Positions 1 through 7,321 of a DNA stretch of 12,096 bases are shown in pieces; position 1 is the stretch's first letter, and every line of letters starts with the position of its first letter. Below the pieces are notes generated by a model. It saw only the letters and a list, made by a program, of their open reading frames with translations. It was not told where the DNA came from and did no database searches. The position numbers and the translations under genes were made by a program. The DNA comes from Fidelibacterota bacterium (GTDB taxonomy: Bacteria; Marinisomatota; Marinisomatia; SCGC-AAA003-L08; TMED6): positions 1 to 12,096 of the forward strand of contig JAAZYZ010000081.1 in assembly GCA_014239355.1 (NCBI GenBank), given 5' to 3'.

Positions 1-1373
1 GGTTTTTTCCATTCCTCTCCTGCAACTTTCCAATTATCAATAATCATCATATTGGTTGTAAAAGTTTTCCACTGCAAATCTCTAACATATCTATCTGCAT
101 TCCCAGCATAAATTCCATCAATATCTCCTGTTGCTGCATTTTGTGCAGATAAACCTGAACCTATCATTGTTGGAATATGCCATCTAATCCAATCATCGGG
201 ATTTTTATAACCATTATCTCCTGTCCACATAATTGAATATCTATGATTTCCTGACCAACCTAATGTTGTCCATATTAAACCTCTTGCATTACTATTGTTT
301 TCTATATAATTATAAACTTTTCTAGAGGCATTCATTGAAAATTTAGTTCCTTTCCCAACCCATGCTATATCCAACTTAAATAATCTAATATTATGATCTG
401 TTACATACTTTTCAAAATCTAATTTTTTATCTGTCCACATCCCTGTAATAATACCACGTTCCGTCATTTCCTTTGAGACCTCAGGAACTCTGGAAAAATC
501 CATTCCATACCCATCATTTGGAAGAATCCATCCAAGAGGAATTTGTTGATCTATATATTGGTCTGCAAATTTTACACTTTCAAAAGATCCATCATTATAT
601 CTATCAGCATCTCCAAACTCCAAACCCCATAAAGGGGTCAAAAAAGGTCTACCCGTTATATACGTATAACCTTCTAAAATTTCTTTTAAATCACCAACAA
701 AATAATAAGCATCAAATCTATTTTCGTTATGCACTGTCTTAATAGTTGACAAAAATTCATACGAACCTCCTTCATATGTATTCCTAAAAACACCATAACC
801 TTTCAAAGACATATAAAATGAAGCTGCATTAGGGGTTCCATGTTCATTCCAAATATTTTGTTTATCATCATATATATTTTCTATTTGTATTGTTCTATCA
901 TTATGACAAAAGTGTCCGTTCTGCATTCCACATCCATAGAAATAATCATCCTTATTTCTTTGAATAGTTTGATAAGAGTTTTTACCATAGACAATTGGCT
1001 CTATCTCTTTAAAAAGTAAAGTATTATTATCTTTTTTGTAAAGGGAAAATGTACATGGGTTCTTATATATTCGTAGCACACAAAGATTAGATTCTAACTT
1101 ATAATAATCAATTTCTTCAGATATATTTATTTTAATGGGGTTTTCTTTATTTACAACAATTGAAGTTTCTTCAGAGGTTGAAGGATCGATAAAATTACCT
1201 TTAGGGGCTACCCAGATTCTAAAAATATCTTCCCTATAAAAAATAACCTTTGTAATTGCTCCATCAGAGGTTGAAATATAGAATTCATTATTTCTTTCAT
1301 TAATATCTGTAATATTTCCTATTTGAGCAGAAAAAAGTTTAGTACAGAGCAATCCTAAGAAAAGTTTCTTCAT
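1..1373 (-). CDS. Secreted GH31-family glycoside hydrolase, 3' end cut by the window edge
   Basis: The frame opens at the ATG at 1373 and runs 457 codons without a stop to the left edge, so the C-terminus is missing. Residues 1-16 form a Sec signal peptide, with likely cleavage after 'LFSA'. The rest matches glycoside hydrolase family 31. An N-terminal beta-sandwich region ends near residue 240 and a TIM-barrel follows. In the barrel, 'LFKLDIAW' supplies the probable nucleophile Asp335 and 'IMWTGDN' the acid/base Asp386; 'TGDIDG' (415-420) and 'RDLQWKTF' (431-438) are also family signatures. GH31 includes alpha-glucosidases, alpha-xylosidases, isomaltosyltransferases and a Bacteroidota alpha-galactosidase branch (Pseudopedobacter saltans PsGal31A). 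The 'RDLQWK' style occurs in the non-classical branches. Galactokinase lies 12 bp upstream in the same direction, so I infer an alpha-galactoside as a plausible substrate. Family is confident, substrate is not. Confidence 0.9.
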   Translation of the reverse strand, partial: MKKLFLGLLCTKLFSAQIGNITDINERNNEFYISTSDGAITKVIFYREDIFRIWVAPKGNFIDPSTSEETSIVVNKENPIKINISEEIDYYKLESNLCVLRIYKNPCTFSLYKKDNNTLLFKEIEPIVYGKNSYQTIQRNKDDYFYGCGMQNGHFCHNDRTIQIENIYDDKQNIWNEHGTPNAASFYMSLKGYGVFRNTYEGGSYEFLSTIKTVHNENRFDAYYFVGDLKEILEGYTYITGRPFLTPLWGLEFGDADRYNDGSFESVKFADQYIDQQIPLGWILPNDGYGMDFSRVPEVSKEMTERGIITGMWTDKKLDFEKYVTDHNIRLFKLDIAWVGKGTKFSMNASRKVYNYIENNSNARGLIWTTLGWSGNHRYSIMWTGDNGYKNPDDWIRWHIPTMIGSGLSAQNAATGDIDGIYAGNADRYVRDLQWKTFTTNMMIIDNWKVAGEEWKK

Positions 1374-1385
1374 AGTAATTATAAT

Positions 1386-2579
1386 TTACAAATTATCATT
1401 ATAAATATTTTCTTTATAATTATTTACCTCTGCCGCATTTGAAAAAATAATTGGAAAAATATCTGGATGAATACCATATTTCTTGAAATATTTTTCATTT
1501 ATTATTTTAGAATAATGTTCAATAATTTGATTATCAATTAAATGAATCGTACACCCCCCAAAACCTCCACCAATAATTCGACCACCTCTCCACCCATCTA
1601 TTTTAGATGAACAATGGATCAAATAATCAATTTCTTTACAAGAAACTTCATAATCAGATGATAAACTTTTATGAGAATCAGAAAGAATTTTTCCTATTGA
1701 GCTTGAATCGTTTTTTAAAAAAGCCTTATATATACTTTTTACTCTATTATTTTCAGTAATCACATGTTTAATTCTCTTATTTATAATTTTATCATTAATA
1801 GGGTATTTATTTAATATACTTTCTTTTAGATTAGAATATTTTTTTATATTTATTTTTTCTTTTAGAAAATCAAAACCTTTATTGCATTCACTAACTCTAT
1901 CATTATACTTACTATTAGATAATTCTCTATTTATATTACTATTTACAATAATCCAAGAGTGTTTTGATAATTTTTGAGAAAAATATTTAATACCATTATT
2001 TTGAAAATCAATTAACATAAGTTTAGATTTTTTAGACATTAAAATAGAAAATTGATCCAGTAAACCCCCATTTGTTTTCATTGATACTTTTTCAATTTTT
2101 TGAGATAAAATTATTTGTTCTGATTTTGATAAAGAAATAGATAGGTATTTAGATAGCGCATTTATCAATGATATAGTAAATGCTGTAGAGGATGATAAAC
2201 CGCATCCAATTGGAATATTACTATTAATAACAATATTAAAACTATCATCTAAATTATACTTATTCTTAAAAATCTTAAAGGTTCTACGTACCAAATTTAT
2301 CCAAGAAGAATCTTTATACTTTTTATCAGAAATAGAAAAATTAACATCAACTTTATAATTATTATTATAAAGTTTAATTGATGAACCTTTTTGTTTTGAT
2401 ATTGCTATACAAATCCATCGATTAATAGCTGTAGGAATAGCTAAACCTAAATTATAATCTGTGTGTTCACCTATGATATTTATTCTTCCTGGAGCTAATG
2501 AGATTATATCTGGTTTATTTTGGAATTTATCTTTAAAAATTGAAACCGTATTTAATATTAGTTCATTTTTAGTTATCAT
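1386..2579 (-). CDS. galK: Galactokinase (GHMP kinase family)
   Basis: This 397-residue cytoplasmic kinase is expected to phosphorylate galactose at C1 with ATP, the entry step of the Leloir pathway. All family signatures are present: the sugar-binding motif 'PGRINIIGEHTDYN' (30-43), the phosphate-binding loop 'GCGLSSSTA' (125-133), the catalytic Asp175 in 'GGLLDQFS', a mid-protein 'YNDRVSEC', the 'SHKSLSSDYEVSC' segment (302-314) and the C-terminal 'GGGFGGC' (337-343). Its length is normal for GalK. The ATG overlaps the end of the upstream nucleotidyltransferase gene by 11 bp, which suggests translational coupling, and no Shine-Dalgarno is visible. The GH31 gene begins 12 bp after its stop. 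An N-acetylgalactosamine kinase of the same fold cannot be excluded from sequence alone, and the GlmU-like neighbour makes that a fair alternative. Confidence 0.93.
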   Translation of the reverse strand: MITKNELILNTVSIFKDKFQNKPDIISLAPGRINIIGEHTDYNLGLAIPTAINRWICIAISKQKGSSIKLYNNNYKVDVNFSISDKKYKDSSWINLVRRTFKIFKNKYNLDDSFNIVINSNIPIGCGLSSSTAFTISLINALSKYLSISLSKSEQIILSQKIEKVSMKTNGGLLDQFSILMSKKSKLMLIDFQNNGIKYFSQKLSKHSWIIVNSNINRELSNSKYNDRVSECNKGFDFLKEKINIKKYSNLKESILNKYPINDKIINKRIKHVITENNRVKSIYKAFLKNDSSSIGKILSDSHKSLSSDYEVSCKEIDYLIHCSSKIDGWRGGRIIGGGFGGCTIHLIDNQIIEHYSKIINEKYFKKYGIHPDIFPIIFSNAAEVNNYKENIYNDNL

Positions 2580-3309
2580 GCGAATCTATCCATGACTCAA
2601 TAAATTTGAGATCTTTTTTTGTATTTATCCCCATAACCTCTTCATATTGTTTTATATAAACATCATTAAGGAGAGAACCTTTATTATAAAGAAATTTAAT
2701 AATATCAGTTAAATGGTATTCATTTGTTAATTTATGAGGTTTGATTTTTTTTATAAAAGATATTAAATCAATACTATTTATTAAATACTGAGAAGTGAAT
2801 AATTCACAAATCTTAAATTCTTCATTATCTAGATCTACCTCTTCAATACAATCTACTACTAAATTGTTTTTTCTGATTACCCTAGCATATGGAAGATGAA
2901 AAGGAAATCTTGAAGTAAAAAAAGAACAAGAAGCATTCCTTTTTATGTGTGAATCATATAATTTTTGAATTGATTTGAAGCTTACCATTGGAGCATCTGC
3001 AGGAAAAATTAAAATATTTTTTTATTTTTTTATAACTGATTCAGCTTTTTGAACTGCATGACCTGTTCCTTTTTGTTCATTTTGAAATACATAGATTAAA
3101 TCGTTACCTAAATATTCTTTAATTTTTTCACCTTTATGTCCAATAATTACACAAATATCTATAAATAAAAATAATTGCAAAGTATCAACAAGCCACTTTA
3201 TCATAGGTTTTTGTTTTAATGAAACAAGTGGTTTAGGAAGGTTAGAACTCATCCTGCTTCCTTTTCCTGCAGCAAGTATTATAGCTAATATTTTATTATT
3301 AGTATTAAT
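2569..3309 (-). pseudogene. GlmU-type sugar-phosphate nucleotidyltransferase, split by an in-frame TAA and lacking a normal start
   Basis: Two pieces in one reading frame (upstream part to 3022; downstream part from ATG 2988 to 2569) make a single GlmU-like pyrophosphorylase domain of about 245 residues without the acyltransferase half. Such enzymes join a sugar 1-phosphate to a nucleotide. Counting from the ATT at 3309, the nucleotide loop 'LAAGKGSRM' is at 12-20, 'LPKPL' at 24-28 and 'GTGHAV' near 82-87. A TAA interrupts at codon 96. The frame continues unchanged with 'NILIFPADAP', whose Asp105 matches the metal-binding Asp, then 'ARVIRK', 'IEEVDLDNEE' and 'NEYHLTDI', all family positions. 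The stop lies in an A7-T-A7 tract. The only upstream ATG (3252) would remove most of the nucleotide loop, and no ATG, GTG or TTG precedes it after the TAA at 3319-3321, so an ATT/ATA start or start-codon loss must be assumed. Probably a recent nonsense pseudogene; assembly error is possible. Confidence 0.8.
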
Positions 3310-3310
3310 T

Positions 3311-4384
3311 TTAATTATTTAAAATTTGATGAATTAAAATTAAAATATCTTGAATATTAATGGATTGATTATAATTCATATCAGCATAAGCATTATAATC
3401 AGTATTAATAATAATTTCTAATATTAAAAGTACATCTAAAACAGTTAAATTTTCATCATAATCAAGATCTCCTAAAAAACAAAAATCAATTAATAAATCT
3501 GAACTATTTTGAGATACAAAAGATTGCCAATTTTCAGCATTATTTAAATTACTTAACCATGATAATGTGTCAGTATCAAATTCATAACAGTTATGATTAA
3601 AAATTTCATAAGTAGTTCTATTTCCTAAATATCCATTATTTTCAATTAATTGATTAAGTAGGACTGGCTCATTTATATTAAAAGAATCAGGTAAACGCTT
3701 ATCAATCATATCATACAGAAAAGTATTAATTAGTTCTCTATCATTTACTCTATTATGACCAGAATTTGGCTCCATAGCTAATGCCCACAACGCTCCTGAT
3801 GGTCTATGTTTTAAAAAAATATCAGTTAAATTTTGAATCCTGTAATCAGAATCATTCTAACCAATAAACATATATCCAGGTACATTTATTGCATTTTCAG
3901 AATAAGTTGTATCATGATATCCACCCTTCATAGTTATAAAAGCAATAACATCTAAAGGATTCCATTTTGTATAATGATAAGACCACTGACCTCCCCAAGA
4001 ATGGCCATCAAAAAAAACAGGACTATATATTAATTCTTCATGATTACTTTGATTAGCAAAATTAGCTTTTGCATCAATAAGAGAATTTCCAATCCCTGAA
4101 TCCATATGCATATTATCTAATTGTACCCCTAGAAGAGCAAAGTTTGCAGATTTTGATAATTCTTGCATTAAAGAATCTTGAACTATTGATCTTGAATCTC
4201 CACCAAAACCATGCATATAAGCATATATCCCTTTAATGGTATCAATATCTTCTGATATATAAATTCTAAAATTTGCAGTAGTAAAAGATTCATCTTCATT
4301 AGGAAAATCAGAAAAATCATAAATTTGTGTGTTAACTGAATTAAATAAAAGAGTAAGAAATAAAATAGACTTTAAATTAAGCAT
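3311..4384 (-). pseudogene. Secreted alpha/beta hydrolase with C-terminal dockerin-like repeats, split by an in-frame TAG
   Basis: The ATG at 4384 starts a signal peptide ('MLNLKSILFLTLLFNSVNTQ'). An alpha/beta-hydrolase fold follows, with an oxyanion segment 'HGFGGDSRS' (58-66) and a nucleophile elbow 'GHSWGG' with Ser129. Codon 176 (3857-3859) is TAG. The same frame goes on with 'NDSDYR', carrying the likely triad Asp178 or Asp180, and 'NSGHNRV' with His210, so the product that ends at the TAG lacks two of three catalytic residues. Residues 305-357 are a dockerin-type pair of Asp/Asn-rich loops ('GDLDYDENLTVLDV' and 'ADMNYNQSINIQDI'). The natural stop is at 3311-3313. The fold resembles esterases, PHB-depolymerase-like or carbohydrate-esterase enzymes, and the substrate is unknown. 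It lies 4 bp after the preceding gene and abuts the nucleotidyltransferase. A GAG or CAG to TAG change would explain the break. Confidence 0.8.
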
Positions 4385-4388
4385 AAAA

Positions 4389-5003
4389 TTATTTTTTAAT
4401 GCATTGATAGATTGAAATAATTTTAATACCATTCTCAACAAGATAAAGTTTACTTTCTTTATTATGTAGCACAATCATTTGTGTTGAATCATTATTGGTA
4501 GAAATAGGATAAGATGTTGTTTTAGGTTGAGGAGCTTGAATTTTAAATGGCTCAGCAAAATAATTAGATAAATCAACATTAATATTTACTACATCTTTAG
4601 GTATAGTAGAAAATATATGAGATATATCAATATCTATATCAACATTTTCAATTTTCACATAAATCAAATTATCAGATTCATCATATTCAACAAACACATT
4701 ACCAATAATAGTATCTTCTCTTATGAATTGACCTGATTCTAATTTCATTGTTCCAAAAAATTCTGCTTTTTCTTCATCAATTAATATATAAAAATTTGAA
4801 ACAGTCCAATTATAGTCGAACGCTCCAATCTTACCTCCACCTTCAATTGTTCCTATTGAGGATAAGAAATTATTAATAATATCTTGATGAATAAATAGCT
4901 CAAGATGATTTGAATAATCCTTATCTAGGTTTAATAAAGTACTATTCCCAAAAGATAAGAATAAAACAAGTAACAATGTTTTCTTGGTGAAATATTTAAT
5001 CAT
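4389..5003 (-). CDS. Exported protein of unknown function
   Basis: This is a 204-residue product using the ATG at 5003. An ATG seven codons further up would put polar residues before the signal peptide and overlap the upstream gene. Residues 1 to about 20 form a Sec signal peptide ('MIKYFTKKTLLLVLFLSFG'). No lipobox Cys follows, so the protein is probably periplasmic or outer-membrane associated. The mature part alternates hydrophobic and polar residues ('YNWTVSNFYILIDEEKAEF', then 'NLIYVKIENVDIDIDI'), which predicts a mostly beta structure. A glycine-rich 'GTIEGGGKIG' lies near residue 50. The pattern loosely recalls lipid-binding TULIP-like or LPS-transport-related beta proteins, but I cannot assign a family. 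It sits in the minus-strand train, 8 bp after the LRR lipoprotein gene and 4 bp before the hydrolase gene. Confidence 0.75.
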   Translation of the reverse strand: MIKYFTKKTLLLVLFLSFGNSTLLNLDKDYSNHLELFIHQDIINNFLSSIGTIEGGGKIGAFDYNWTVSNFYILIDEEKAEFFGTMKLESGQFIREDTIIGNVFVEYDESDNLIYVKIENVDIDIDISHIFSTIPKDVVNINVDLSNYFAEPFKIQAPQPKTTSYPISTNNDSTQMIVLHNKESKLYLVENGIKIISIYQCIKK

Positions 5004-5011
5004 AAAAATTA

Positions 5012-5665
5012 CTATTCTTGACAATCTTGAGGAGGAAATTGATCAATACAGCCCCATCCTTCTGATTCATACTCGGAGCATAAATTATTATTCTGAACAT
5101 AAATTTCGCAAGTTACAGGAAGATCACACAATGTCTCTGGTAAAGAGTTTAATTTATTGTCATTTAAAAATAAAATCTCTAAAAAATCTAGACTTGCAAT
5201 ACTTGATGGAACTGAAATTAAATCTAAATCAACTAAGGACAAATAAATTAGTCTTCCATCTTCTGACCAATCAGTAATACCTATATCAAAAATTCCTAAA
5301 GAGTCTAAAGAGGGGTTAGAATTTATAAAGTCAAATAAAACATGAATATCATTACAAAAATAAGAATCATCTGAAGAATACTCACCAAGACACGGGTCAA
5401 TATCATCACAAACCCCATCTTGATCAGCATCTACACCAGCACCACCACAGACCCCACAATCATCTATATCAGCAATACACTCTTGATTACAATTAAAATT
5501 TTCGATAGGATAATCACATAAATCAGAATCACTAGTATTTGCAATTGATGAATAATTACAAGCCTCTTCATCAAGACAGCCATATACAGTATCATTTTTG
5601 AATAAATCTTCACATCCAATAAAAAAGAAAATAGGTAAAAATAATATGTATATATTTTTCAGCAT
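5012..5665 (-). CDS. Leucine-rich-repeat lipoprotein with Cys/Asp-rich N-terminal modules
   Basis: The product has 217 residues. A lipoprotein signal peptide ends at Cys18 ('PIFFFIGC'). Residues 28-52 are a 'YGCLDEEACNYSS' module common in surface proteins of marine Marinimicrobia and Flavobacteria. Residues 70-92 ('CGVCGGAGVDADQDGVCDD') resemble thrombospondin type-3 calcium repeats with paired Cys. Residues 138-196 hold about two to three short leucine-rich repeats ('LIYLSLVDLDLISVP', 'LEILFLNDNKLNSLP'), a protein-binding scaffold, capped by Cys-containing strands. The ATG at 5665 is the only sensible start because it gives the signal peptide. Probable location is the outer membrane surface, with a binding or adhesive role rather than an enzymatic one. 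The partner is unknown. It lies 31 bp after the methyltransferase gene. Confidence 0.85.
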   Translation of the reverse strand: MLKNIYILFLPIFFFIGCEDLFKNDTVYGCLDEEACNYSSIANTSDSDLCDYPIENFNCNQECIADIDDCGVCGGAGVDADQDGVCDDIDPCLGEYSSDDSYFCNDIHVLFDFINSNPSLDSLGIFDIGITDWSEDGRLIYLSLVDLDLISVPSSIASLDFLEILFLNDNKLNSLPETLCDLPVTCEIYVQNNNLCSEYESEGWGCIDQFPPQDCQE

Positions 5666-5696
5666 TGATTATAATATAATTTACAATGAATTAATA

Positions 5697-6308
5697 CTAA
5701 ACTAATATTTTTTTATATTCAAAATATTGTTCATTATTTTTTCGAGGTTTGATAGATAAAGGATGGTTAAAACAGTTCATTAATTTAAATTTTTTTGAAA
5801 AGGAACCTTTTATCTCATCTACAGATACAGCAAAGGGTGGCCCTCCATCAGTCAGATCTTTATTTAAAGGTAAAAATAATCCAACTAATAAGCCAGAATC
5901 TTTAAGTAACTTATGAGCAATATTAATATATTCAACCCTTTTATTGGGCTCTATAGCGCAAAAAAAAGTATATTCCACAATGTAATCAAATTTCTTTTTG
6001 AAAGAATTGTCTAATTTAAAGAAGTCACAGTTTAAGGTTTTAATCTTAATATTATTTTTATCAGCTTCATTTTGAATTCTATTAATTGCTAAATTTGAAA
6101 AATCAACAGCTAAAACATCATGTCCTAAACTAGCAAAATATAAAGGGTCATATCCATTACCTGCGCCGGGAACAATAATTTTTGATTTTTTCTTTAAATT
6201 GTTAGCCCAATCTTTAAAAACGGGAGTTACACCACCTAAATCCCACCCTGTATTATTATCTGTGTAACATTGATTCCAAAAATGAGCACTAGAAACTTTA
6301 TGATTCAA
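5697..6308 (-). CDS. TPMT-family SAM-dependent methyltransferase
   Basis: This 203-residue cytoplasmic class I methyltransferase belongs to the thiopurine methyltransferase superfamily, which also contains plant and bacterial halide/thiol methyltransferases. Visible signatures are 'GWDLGGVTPVF' (21-31), the SAM-binding glycine loop 'VPGAGNGYDPLYFA' (46-59), the acidic end of strand 2 at Asp69 in 'AVDFS', and 'EYTFFCAIEPNKR' (112-124). Length is usual for the family. The start is TTG at 6308, because no ATG exists between the previous stop and the conserved region. It begins 2 bp after the TAG of the secreted gene upstream. It is the only clearly cytoplasmic enzyme between the exported genes in this part of the train. 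The substrate (thiol, halide, or toxic anion such as bisulfide, selenite or tellurite) cannot be read from the sequence. Confidence 0.88.
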   Translation of the reverse strand: MNHKVSSAHFWNQCYTDNNTGWDLGGVTPVFKDWANNLKKKSKIIVPGAGNGYDPLYFASLGHDVLAVDFSNLAINRIQNEADKNNIKIKTLNCDFFKLDNSFKKKFDYIVEYTFFCAIEPNKRVEYINIAHKLLKDSGLLVGLFLPLNKDLTDGGPPFAVSVDEIKGSFSKKFKLMNCFNHPLSIKPRKNNEQYFEYKKILV

Positions 6309-6310
6309 AA

Positions 6311-7321
6311 CTACAACTCTTGATTTAATAAAATAATATTCAATATTAACATAATATCTTGAATATTAATAGCGCCATCATCATTTAAATCTGCATTTTG
6401 ATTAAAGTCTGAATAACCTAATATTATATTCACAGTTAATATAACATCTAAAACATCAACGACTTGATCAGCATTAATATCACCTAAAATATAATTTTCA
6501 GGACAATAATTACCATCAGGAGCAAGCTGTGGTAATTTAAAAGTTGTATCATTAATTAAATGATGCATTAATAAATCTGTTTCTTCAAATAATTCTGGAG
6601 TACAAGGCTCCCATTCATTAGCTATACCATTACAAGTTTGAATATCATCTAAAATACCCATATCAGTCACAATACACCAATATAGATATTCTATTGCCAT
6701 ACACTGATAATCACAGGTCCAATCATCATAATGATACCATGCTTCTTCTGGATACTGATCAGGATGATTAATAAATTGTCCTCCTCTTGCTACATCCATT
6801 GCATCGGACATATATGAAGAATTTGGGTCTAAATCAAACCAATCTGGATAAATACTTACATGTCCAATATGATTAATTACATGGACAACCTCTTCTACAG
6901 TTGCATCATCTCCCCAATGACCAGTATTATTTGGGTCTATCTCAAAATTAAATAAAACAGCTGAAGCTCCGTCACCGTTATAATTATCAAAAAAATCATC
7001 TGCAGCATCAGACCATTCATTTCTAAATATAGGAATCAAAGCATCTCGATTAGCTAATTCTTCTTTAAGTAAGATATCATCAACAATCCCATCCTCATTA
7101 TTATCTAATAACTCTGCAGCCACAGCTGCTGCATGCAATACTTTAGCATCAGAAATATTTTGTTCAGCATAAATATCAAAACAATCAAGAACATTGACAT
7201 ATTTAGTAAAATAATCAAAACCAGGATTAGTATTTGTGTTTGGTTCAATATCAAAACAAACCTCATTTTGAGCAATTATAATACCTATAATAAATATGTA
7301 AATATATTTTTTAATCATCAT
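6311..7321 (-). CDS. Secreted protein with C-terminal dockerin-like calcium repeats
   Basis: The 336-residue product has a Sec signal peptide with likely cleavage after 'IIGIIIA' at residue 17. The body (18-275) contains a calcium-loop-like 'LLDNNEDGIVDD' (71-82) and a His/Glu-rich segment 'VEEVVHVINHIGH' (142-154). A second acidic and aromatic patch, 'YHYDDWTCDYQCMAIEYLYW', lies near 196-215. These could bind a metal, but the arrangement is not a standard HExxH protease motif and I do not assign activity. Residues 280-336 form two dockerin-type loops ('GDINADQVVDVLDV', 'ADLNDDGAINIQDI'). The ATG overlaps the TGA of the upstream lipoprotein gene (ATGA), and a second ATG follows at 7318. It ends in TAG, 2 bp before the methyltransferase start. 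In this lineage such C-terminal pairs probably act as surface attachment or sorting modules rather than true cellulosome dockerins. Confidence 0.82.
   Translation of the reverse strand: MMIKKYIYIFIIGIIIAQNEVCFDIEPNTNTNPGFDYFTKYVNVLDCFDIYAEQNISDAKVLHAAAVAAELLDNNEDGIVDDILLKEELANRDALIPIFRNEWSDAADDFFDNYNGDGASAVLFNFEIDPNNTGHWGDDATVEEVVHVINHIGHVSIYPDWFDLDPNSSYMSDAMDVARGGQFINHPDQYPEEAWYHYDDWTCDYQCMAIEYLYWCIVTDMGILDDIQTCNGIANEWEPCTPELFEETDLLMHHLINDTTFKLPQLAPDGNYCPENYILGDINADQVVDVLDVILTVNIILGYSDFNQNADLNDDGAINIQDIMLILNIILLNQEL

Noticed and set aside
473..742. Plus-strand open frame opposite the GH31 gene
   Set aside because: His-rich composition from antisense reading of an intact conserved enzyme; a shadow frame.
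2569..4384. Alternative genetic code in which TAG and TAA are read as amino acids
   Set aside because: TAG ends the complete genes at 6311-7321 and 8318-8569, and TAA ends galactokinase 12 bp before a gene with its own signal peptide. TGA ends the gene at 7318. All three act as real stops here.
4984..5277. Plus-strand open frame opposite the LRR lipoprotein
   Set aside because: Antisense to the repeated Leu codons of a clear lipoprotein gene, with no recognisable domain.
3311..7321. True cellulosome dockerins
   Set aside because: The C-terminal repeats have the calcium-loop pattern, but no cohesin or scaffoldin is visible in the window and such tails are common on non-cellulosomal proteins in marine bacteria.
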